Source: Alphaproteobacteria bacterium
GTDB taxonomy: Bacteria > Pseudomonadota > Alphaproteobacteria > UBA8366 > JADFVY01
NCBI GenBank assembly: GCA_029881615.1
Contig: JAOUMF010000027.1
Span: forward strand, 1-10,899
Reading direction: 5' to 3'
Length of the DNA stretch: 10,899 nucleotides
Part shown: positions 6,001-10,899 of the stretch, piece after piece
Position numbering within the stretch: position 1 is the first letter of the stretch
How the letters are laid out: each line of letters starts with the position of its first letter
Notes under the pieces: generated by a model
Told to the model about the DNA's origin: nothing
The model's database searches: none
Seen by the model: only the letters and a program-made list of their open reading frames with translations
Translations under genes and position numbers: made by a program

Positions 6001-6960
6001 TCAGGCCGCGTCGGAGGTCTCGTCCCGGGTAAGCTGCAGGAAGATATCCTCCAGGTCGGTTTCCTCGGTGGTCAGGTCGACGATATCGAGGCCGCCGCCG
6101 CGTAACGCGTCGAGGATTTCCCCGATATGGACGCGGCTGGGCTGGTAATGGATGGTAACCGCGTTGGGTGCGGTCAGTTCCGCCGAATAGGCTGCAAGCG
6201 CGGGCGGAAGTTCGGACAGCTCGGCCGCCAGCGTAATGTTTACCGCCTTGGCGTCGAGGCGGCCGAGCAGCGCCTTCTTGTTATCGTGGGCCACCACCTT
6301 GCCGTGGTTGATGATCGCGATATGGTCGCAGAGTTCCTCGGCCTCTTCCAGATAATGGGTGGTCAGCAGAACGGTCACGCCGCGCTTGTTCAATTCCACC
6401 ACATAATCCCACAGTTGGCGGCGCAGTTCCACATCGACGCCGGCGGTGGGTTCGTCCAGCACCAGTACCGGGGGCTGATGGACCAGCGCCTTGCCGACCA
6501 GCAGCCGGCGGCGCATGCCTCCCGATAGCGTGCGCGCATAGGCCTCGGCCTTATCTTCCAGGCGCAACGCCCTCAGAATTTCCATGGTGCGGCGCTGGCC
6601 CGCCGGCACCCCATAAAGCCCGGCCTGCAAATCCAGCAGCTGACGCGGCGTGAAGAACGGATCGATGTTCAGCTCCTGCGGCACCACGCCGATCGCCGCG
6701 CGGGCATTTCGCGCGTCGCGGTCGATGTCGATGCCCCAGATGCTGGCCGTGCCGGACGTCTTGACGACCAGACCGGCCAGAATATTGATCAGCGTCGATT
6801 TGCCCGCCCCGTTCGGCCCCAGCAATCCGAACAGCGAACCGCGCGGAATCGCCAGGTCTACATTGTCCAGCGCCGCCTTGGCCGCCTGTTTTCCGCCGGT
6901 CTTGTAGTATTTTGTCAGGCCGCGGACTTCCACGGCGTAATCGGGCAATGTGTTCGTCAT
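6001..6960 (-). CDS. ABC-2 type transporter ATP-binding protein
   Basis: This cytosolic ATPase would power an ABC-2 exporter. All nucleotide-binding motifs are intact: Walker A GPNGAGKST (48-56), Q-loop Gln95 in GVVPQE, signature LSGGM (145-149), Walker B VLVLDEP with Asp169/Glu170, and the H-loop His202 in TTHYLEEAEEL. The GPNGAGKST and TTHYLEEAEEL wording and the extra C-terminal domain (about 225-319) place it with the YadG/NodI/DrrA-like exporters. The length (319) is normal. The expected membrane permease is absent from the window: downstream is the lipoprotein hydrolase, and upstream the strand changes. The permease may be encoded elsewhere. The start at ATG 6960 has a GGATC element as a weak Shine-Dalgarno. 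The substrate is unknown. Confidence 0.93.
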   Translation of the reverse strand: MTNTLPDYAVEVRGLTKYYKTGGKQAAKAALDNVDLAIPRGSLFGLLGPNGAGKSTLINILAGLVVKTSGTASIWGIDIDRDARNARAAIGVVPQELNIDPFFTPRQLLDLQAGLYGVPAGQRRTMEILRALRLEDKAEAYARTLSGGMRRRLLVGKALVHQPPVLVLDEPTAGVDVELRRQLWDYVVELNKRGVTVLLTTHYLEEAEELCDHIAIINHGKVVAHDNKKALLGRLDAKAVNITLAAELSELPPALAAYSAELTAPNAVTIHYQPSRVHIGEILDALRGGGLDIVDLTTEETDLEDIFLQLTRDETSDAA

Positions 6961-6980
6961 AAATGATCCGATATGATTCG

Positions 6981-6999
6981 CCTTGTATAAACGACAAGG
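6981..6999 (-). promoter_or_regulatory. Inverted repeat upstream of the ABC ATPase operon
   Basis: CCTTGT-N7-ACAAGG is a perfect 6-bp dyad spanning 19 bp and lies 20 bp upstream of the ATPase start codon, in the divergent gap with the zinc-finger gene. Spacing and position suit a repressor operator. Six-bp dyads are common by chance in 10 kb, so the evidence is positional only. Confidence 0.3.
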
Positions 7000-7032
7000 A
7001 CGGTTGATTGTCGGGCCGCATTGGGTATCATC

Positions 7033-7061
7033 CGGCGGTCCCCGGGGTCAACGGTCCGCCG
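7033..7061. repeat. GC-rich inverted repeat in the divergent gap
   Basis: CGGCGG (7033-7038) pairs with CCGCCG (7056-7061) around a 17-nt centre that itself contains the palindrome CCCCGGGG (7040-7047). It lies between the divergent ABC ATPase and zinc-finger genes. It could be a structured leader of the zinc-finger gene or just GC-rich sequence; no T-run follows on either strand. Confidence 0.25.
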
Positions 7062-7083
7062 CCCGGGCCCGCCATGATAACAT

Positions 7084-7284
7084 ATGAAGGTAAGCGCAGC
7101 GATGGAACCGGTCGAAATCGTCGAAGTCAGTAAATCCAAGGTCGTTTGCGAGGGTGAAAAAGGCGCGCTGGGCCACCCGCGCGTTTATCTGAACATGGGC
7201 GACAAGCGCGAAATCGACTGTCCCTATTGTGGCAAGCGATTCGCCATGAAGGAAGGCGAGACGGAAGCCGCCGGCGGGCATTGA
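7084..7284 (+). CDS. CHCC zinc-finger protein, NDUFS6-like
   Basis: This small protein of at most 66 residues has a zf-CHCC domain: Cys22, His31 in GALGHPRVYLN, Cys46 and Cys49 in IDCPYCGKRF. These four residues form a zinc site. The same domain occurs in the mitochondrial complex I assembly/accessory subunit NDUFS6 and in its alphaproteobacterial homologues, so a link to respiratory complex I is likely but not shown here. ATG 7084 has no Shine-Dalgarno. An internal ATG at 7102 is preceded by GAAGG at a long 11-nt spacing, would give 60 residues and may be the true start. The gene lies 66 nt upstream of polA on the same strand and is divergent from the ABC ATPase gene. Confidence 0.85.
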   Translation: MKVSAAMEPVEIVEVSKSKVVCEGEKGALGHPRVYLNMGDKREIDCPYCGKRFAMKEGETEAAGGH

Positions 7285-7350
7285 GCCGCGAGGGGAAAAT
7301 CGGCGCCTAACCCACTTGCCGCCCGCCGCGCCATCCGGCATGTTGCGGGC

Positions 7351-10167
7351 ATGAGCGACTCACCCCCTCCCAAGCATGTCTATCTCGTCGACGGGTCCGG
7401 ATTCATTTTTCGGGCTTTTCACGGCCTGCCGCCGATGACGCGGCCGGACGGCACGCCGGTCAACGCGGTCTATGGCTTCGTCACCATGCTGATGAAACTG
7501 TTGAGCGAGACCGACGCCGACCATATCGCCATCATCTTCGATGCCAAGCGGGTGAATTTCCGCAACGACATCTATCCCGAATACAAGGCGCACCGCCCAC
7601 CTGCACCCGATGAGCTGATTCCGCAATTCGCCCTGATCCACGAGGCGGTGAAGGCCTTCAACCTGCCCGCCGTCCAGATGGAGGGGTTCGAGGCGGACGA
7701 CCTGATCGCCACCTATGCGAAACAGGCCGTGGCGCTGGGCGCGGAGGTTACCGTCGTATCGTCGGACAAGGACCTGATGCAGCTTGTCGGCGACAAGGTG
7801 ATCATGTTCGACGCCATGAAGAACCGCATGATCGACGCGGCCGGCGTGGTCGAAAAATTCGGCCTCGGCCCCGAGCATGTGGTGGATATCCAGGCGCTGG
7901 CCGGCGATTCGTCCGACAATGTTCCCGGCGTGCCGGGCATCGGCATCAAGACGGCGGCGCAGTTGATCGAGGAATATGGCGACCTGGATACGCTGCTGGC
8001 GCGCGCCGGCGAGATCAAACAGCCGAAACGTCGCGAGAACCTGATCGAATTTGCCGAACTCGCCCGGATTTCGCGTCAGCTGGTGCGTCTGAAGGACGAT
8101 GTGCCGGTGGAACATGAACTGGACAGTTTCGATGTAAAGAAACCGGACCATGACACCCTGATCGCCTTCCTGCGCGAACAGGGTTTCAAGTCGGTGATCG
8201 CGCGGGTCGAGGCGACGCATATCGCCAATGGCGGCACGCCTTCGGCCAAACCCGACGCAGCCCCTGGCGGGGCCGCCACAGCGCCGGCGGCAGCGGCCAA
8301 GACCGACTATGAACTGGTGCAGGACGAAACGGCGCTTGTCGCCTGGATCGCCGAAGCAACCGCGGCCGGCGCGGTCGCGGTGGATACCGAGACCACCTCG
8401 CTGGATGCCATGCGGGCCGAGCTTGTGGGCGTTTCCATGTGTATCGAGCCCGGCCGCGCCTGCTATATCCCGCTGGGCCACAAGGGGCAGGCGGCCCAGG
8501 GCGCGCTGGATTTCGGCGATGGCGGTGGCGATGGCGGCGATGGCGCGCCCGAACAGATTCCGCTGAAACGGGCGCTGGAACTGCTGAAGCCCATGCTGGA
8601 AGATGCCGGCACGCTGAAGATCGGCCAGAACATCAAATATGACTCGCTAGTACTGTCGCGCTATGGCATCGAGGTTTCGCCGGTGGACGACACCATGCTG
8701 CTGTCCTACGTGCTGGATGGCGGATTGCATGGCCATGGGATGGACGCGCTGGCGGAACTGCATCTCGGCCACGATACCATCAAGTTCAAGGAGGTCGCGG
8801 GGGTCGGCAAGGCGCAGGTTACCTTCGACCATGTGCCGCTGGACAAGGCGCTGGATTACGCGGCCGAGGATGCGGACATCACGCTGCGCCTGCACCGGGC
8901 ACTGAAACCCCGCCTGCTCGACGAGCATATGGTCACGGTCTACGAGACCATCGAGCGGCCGCTGATTCCCGTGTTGGCAAAAATGGAGCGCGCCGGCGTG
9001 CGCGTCGATCCCGAGGCGCTGCGGGGGCTGAGTCGCGACTTCACCCAGCGCATGGCGGGCTTCGAGGACGAAATCCACAAGCTCGCCGGCGAGGAATTCA
9101 ATGTCGGTTCGCCCAAGCAACTCGGTGAAATCCTGTTCGACAAGATGGGGCTGGACGGCGGCAAAAAGGGCAAGACCGGCGCCTACGCCACCGGCGCCGA
9201 CGTGCTGGAAGACCTGGCCGCGCAGGGGCACGATCTGCCCGCGCGCGTGCTGGACTGGCGCCAGCTTGCCAAGTTGAAAAGCACCTATTCCGATGCGCTG
9301 GTGGAACAGATCAACCCGGATACGGGGCGCGTCCACACGTCCTTTGCGATGGCCGCGGCCGCCACGGGGCGCCTGTCATCGACCGATCCGAACCTGCAGA
9401 ACATCCCGGTGCGTACCGAGGAAGGCCGCAAGATCCGCCAGGCCTTCATCGCCGCAGAGGGCTGCAAGCTGGTTTCGCTGGATTACAGCCAGATCGAACT
9501 GCGCATCCTCGCCCATATGGCCGGGATCGACGTGCTGGTCGACGCCTTCCGCGATGGGCAGGACATCCATGCCATGACGGCCAGCCAGGTATTCGGCGTT
9601 CCGGTCGAGGGCATGGACCCGATGATTCGCCGTCAGGCCAAGGCAATCAATTTCGGCATCATTTACGGCATCAGCGCCTTCGGGCTGGCCCGCCAGCTTG
9701 GCATCGGCAACAGCGAGGCGAAGGCCTACATCGATGCCTATTTCGAGAAATATCCCGGCATCCACGACTATATGGAAGAAACGAAGGCGGAATGCCGCAA
9801 ACAGGGATATGTCGAAACCCTCTACGGGCGGCGCATCCACATGCCGACCATTGCCGACAAGAACCCCATGCGCCGTAATTTCGCCGAACGCCAGGCGATC
9901 AACGCGCCGATCCAGGGCAGTGCCGCCGACATCATCAAGCGCGCCATGATCCGCATGCCCCAGGCGCTGGCCGATGCGAAACTGGACGCCGTGATGATGC
10001 TGCAGGTCCACGACGAACTGCTGTTCGACGTGCCGGAAGGCCAGGTGGAAAAAACCGTGGACGTGGTCCGCAAAATCATGGAATCCGCCGCCGGCCCGGC
10101 CCTGGCGCTAACTGTTCCGCTGGTCGTCGATGCCGGCGTGGCGGATAACTGGGCCGAGGCGCATTAG
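7351..10167 (+). CDS. polA: DNA polymerase I, full length
   Basis: This is DNA polymerase I, which fills repair gaps and removes Okazaki primers. All three domains are intact in 938 residues, close to the 928 of E. coli. The 5'-3' exonuclease (about 8-290) has VDGSGFIFRAFHG, EADD (114-117), SSDKDLMQL and GDSSDNVPGVPGIGIKTA. The proofreading 3'-5' exonuclease keeps Asp345/Glu347 (DTETTS), Asn427/Asp431 (GQNIKYDS) and Tyr503/Asp507, so it should be active. The polymerase has motif A with Asp711 (DYSQIELR), the O-helix RRQAKAINFGIIYG (760-773) with Phe768, and motif C VHDE (887-890). An Ala/Pro-rich linker (296-317) separates the first two domains. A Gly/Asp-rich insert (389-398) lies between exonuclease motifs I and II. 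ATG 7351 has only a weak Shine-Dalgarno. The PAS gene converges on it 9 nt past the stop. Confidence 0.98.
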   Translation: MSDSPPPKHVYLVDGSGFIFRAFHGLPPMTRPDGTPVNAVYGFVTMLMKLLSETDADHIAIIFDAKRVNFRNDIYPEYKAHRPPAPDELIPQFALIHEAVKAFNLPAVQMEGFEADDLIATYAKQAVALGAEVTVVSSDKDLMQLVGDKVIMFDAMKNRMIDAAGVVEKFGLGPEHVVDIQALAGDSSDNVPGVPGIGIKTAAQLIEEYGDLDTLLARAGEIKQPKRRENLIEFAELARISRQLVRLKDDVPVEHELDSFDVKKPDHDTLIAFLREQGFKSVIARVEATHIANGGTPSAKPDAAPGGAATAPAAAAKTDYELVQDETALVAWIAEATAAGAVAVDTETTSLDAMRAELVGVSMCIEPGRACYIPLGHKGQAAQGALDFGDGGGDGGDGAPEQIPLKRALELLKPMLEDAGTLKIGQNIKYDSLVLSRYGIEVSPVDDTMLLSYVLDGGLHGHGMDALAELHLGHDTIKFKEVAGVGKAQVTFDHVPLDKALDYAAEDADITLRLHRALKPRLLDEHMVTVYETIERPLIPVLAKMERAGVRVDPEALRGLSRDFTQRMAGFEDEIHKLAGEEFNVGSPKQLGEILFDKMGLDGGKKGKTGAYATGADVLEDLAAQGHDLPARVLDWRQLAKLKSTYSDALVEQINPDTGRVHTSFAMAAAATGRLSSTDPNLQNIPVRTEEGRKIRQAFIAAEGCKLVSLDYSQIELRILAHMAGIDVLVDAFRDGQDIHAMTASQVFGVPVEGMDPMIRRQAKAINFGIIYGISAFGLARQLGIGNSEAKAYIDAYFEKYPGIHDYMEETKAECRKQGYVETLYGRRIHMPTIADKNPMRRNFAERQAINAPIQGSAADIIKRAMIRMPQALADAKLDAVMMLQVHDELLFDVPEGQVEKTVDVVRKIMESAAGPALALTVPLVVDAGVADNWAEAH
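8515..8544 (+). repeat. Six-base tandem repeat inside polA
   Basis: About five units of a GGCGRY-type hexamer (GGCGAT GGCGGT GGCGAT GGCGGC, then GATGGC) encode the Gly/Asp-rich run at residues 389-398. Because the unit is six bases, gain or loss keeps the reading frame. Confidence 0.7.
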
Positions 10168-10176
10168 GTATGTCGG

Positions 10177-10695
10177 CTAGTTTTCGACGGCGCGGCGGGG
10201 GGTGTCGAGGTCGGTCGGTTCTTCGGCCGAGGCGAGTGCATAATAGGAATGAGCCGTAATAATCATGTCTATCTGCTCGCCATCGCTGCTGAGCGGCAGG
10301 ACAATTACCGTTTGGGCCATATAGGGCTTGCCGCAAAATGCCAACGAGGTTTCGACGATCATGGGTTGGCGCCGATCCACGCATAGGTCGAAGGCGGTCT
10401 TGCAATTGGTGGCGTCCGGGCCGGAAAGCACGGTGGAACAGAATCTTCCAGTAATTTCCTGGCCCAGCATTTCCGCAACTTCGGTGCCGTTCAAGCGAAC
10501 CTTGTAGTCACGGGGGTCGTTTTGCACCTCGAATATGTTCACGAAACCAAGAAGGTCGGGGATTTCCACGGGGTCGATCTCGCGGCGTGTTGGCGCAGGC
10601 CGGGCGCCTCTCTTGGCATTCCAGTATTCGTGTAGACGGCGTAATCGCGCGTCGGTGACTTCAGAAGATGCTCCGACAAGGGTGGCGGGCAACAT
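10177..10695 (-). CDS. PAS domain protein, PAS_5 (DUF1488-like neighbour type) family
   Basis: This 172-residue single-domain protein fits the PAS_5 family, common and often multi-copy in Rhodospirillales and relatives. Family marks are LHEYWNAKRGARPAPTRREIDPVEIPDLL (21-49), then a sensor-fold core with YKVRLNGTEVAEMLGQEITGRF (64-85). No histidine kinase, GGDEF or DNA-binding domain is attached, so it may bind a small ligand or dock to another protein. Cys86, Cys98, Cys105 and Cys121 are present but form no known motif. ATG 10695 has CAGGA 7 nt upstream, which supports this start. It converges with polA and is read from the AT-rich upstream region 10696-10899. The precise function is unknown; the family name rests on pattern recall rather than a search, and the 'DUF' wording in the label should be ignored in favour of PAS_5. 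Confidence 0.75.
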   Translation of the reverse strand: MLPATLVGASSEVTDARLRRLHEYWNAKRGARPAPTRREIDPVEIPDLLGFVNIFEVQNDPRDYKVRLNGTEVAEMLGQEITGRFCSTVLSGPDATNCKTAFDLCVDRRQPMIVETSLAFCGKPYMAQTVIVLPLSSDGEQIDMIITAHSYYALASAEEPTDLDTPRRAVEN

Positions 10696-10899
10696 GTATA
10701 AATCCTGTATGTAACCTTAAGGCCTGTTAACACCCCGAACGCACAGGTGACAGATCAACAAATAACTTCAGGTTATTCAAAACCCCTCCTGATTTAATAT
10801 GAGCATACTCTCACAAGTTGAGGGAATATTCAACCATTTTTGAATTTGGTTGTAATCATGCAACAGCAAGGCAACTATTTGCCCCGCCAATACTCATGG
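10696..10899. other. AT-rich upstream region with small hairpins
   Basis: These 204 bases contain no supported gene and are much more AT-rich than the rest of the window. They hold AATAAC-TTCAG-GTTATT (10761-10777), and two mutually exclusive stems near the end: ATTCAA/TTGAAT (10828-10845) and CAACCA/TGGTTG (10831-10852). The region should contain the promoter of the PAS gene on the minus strand and perhaps that of a gene beyond the window. An ATG at 10896 cannot be judged. Confidence 0.5.

Noticed and set aside
5140..6105. 321-codon plus-strand open frame opposite the hydrolase and the end of the ABC ATPase gene
   Set aside because: Both minus-strand genes have intact catalytic motifs; the antisense frame has none and is a compositional shadow.
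7360..8481. Long open frame on the minus strand (373 codons) opposite the 5' part of polA
   Set aside because: It is antisense to a fully conserved polA domain, shows no recognisable motif, and is explained by the GC-rich codon bias of the real gene.
1..10899. CRISPR array, transposon, phage or defence island
   Set aside because: I see no regularly spaced repeats, transposase, integrase, phage or nuclease-system genes; gene content is ordinary core chromosome.

Overview
The window looks like ordinary chromosome from a GC-rich alphaproteobacterium, probably near Rhodospirillales. The pointers are a RegB/RegA (PrrB/PrrA, ActS/ActR) redox two-component pair, an MmcB DNA-repair protein, a CHCC zinc-finger protein like the complex I subunit NDUFS6, and a single-domain PAS_5 protein. 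No transposase, integrase, phage gene, CRISPR array or defence cassette is visible, and I do not see a convincing new system. The novelty is limited to one unannotated small gene and several small regulatory-looking structures.

Layout. Positions 35-2685 (+) hold regB, regA and a PPP-family metallophosphatase, closely spaced and probably co-transcribed. The histidine kinase senses redox or quinone state, the Fis-type regulator acts on DNA, and the phosphatase is an unexplained partner. mmcB (2690-3145, -) converges on the phosphatase and is divergent from arsC (3263-3781, +), so the AT-richer gap at 3146-3262 carries both promoters. Between arsC and the next established gene lie a hairpin and a 52-codon small ORF with a TTG start and a strong Shine-Dalgarno, which is partly covered by a second hairpin. 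A beta-carbonic anhydrase follows (4186-4824, +).

On the minus strand are tRNA-Arg(CCG) (4866-4942), a lipoprotein alpha/beta hydrolase (5005-5997) and an ABC-2 type ATPase (6001-6960). The last two are 3 bp apart and form an operon without a permease in the window. Divergent from them is the CHCC zinc-finger gene (7084-7284, +), followed by polA (7351-10167, +), which encodes a full-length DNA polymerase I with all three domains intact. The last gene is a PAS_5 protein (10177-10695, -) read from an AT-rich 204-bp upstream region that runs to the window end.

The regB-regA-phosphatase run and the ATPase-hydrolase pair are the two likely operons. The other genes are single housekeeping or stress functions: DNA repair, arsenate reduction, CO2/bicarbonate exchange, tRNA and replication.
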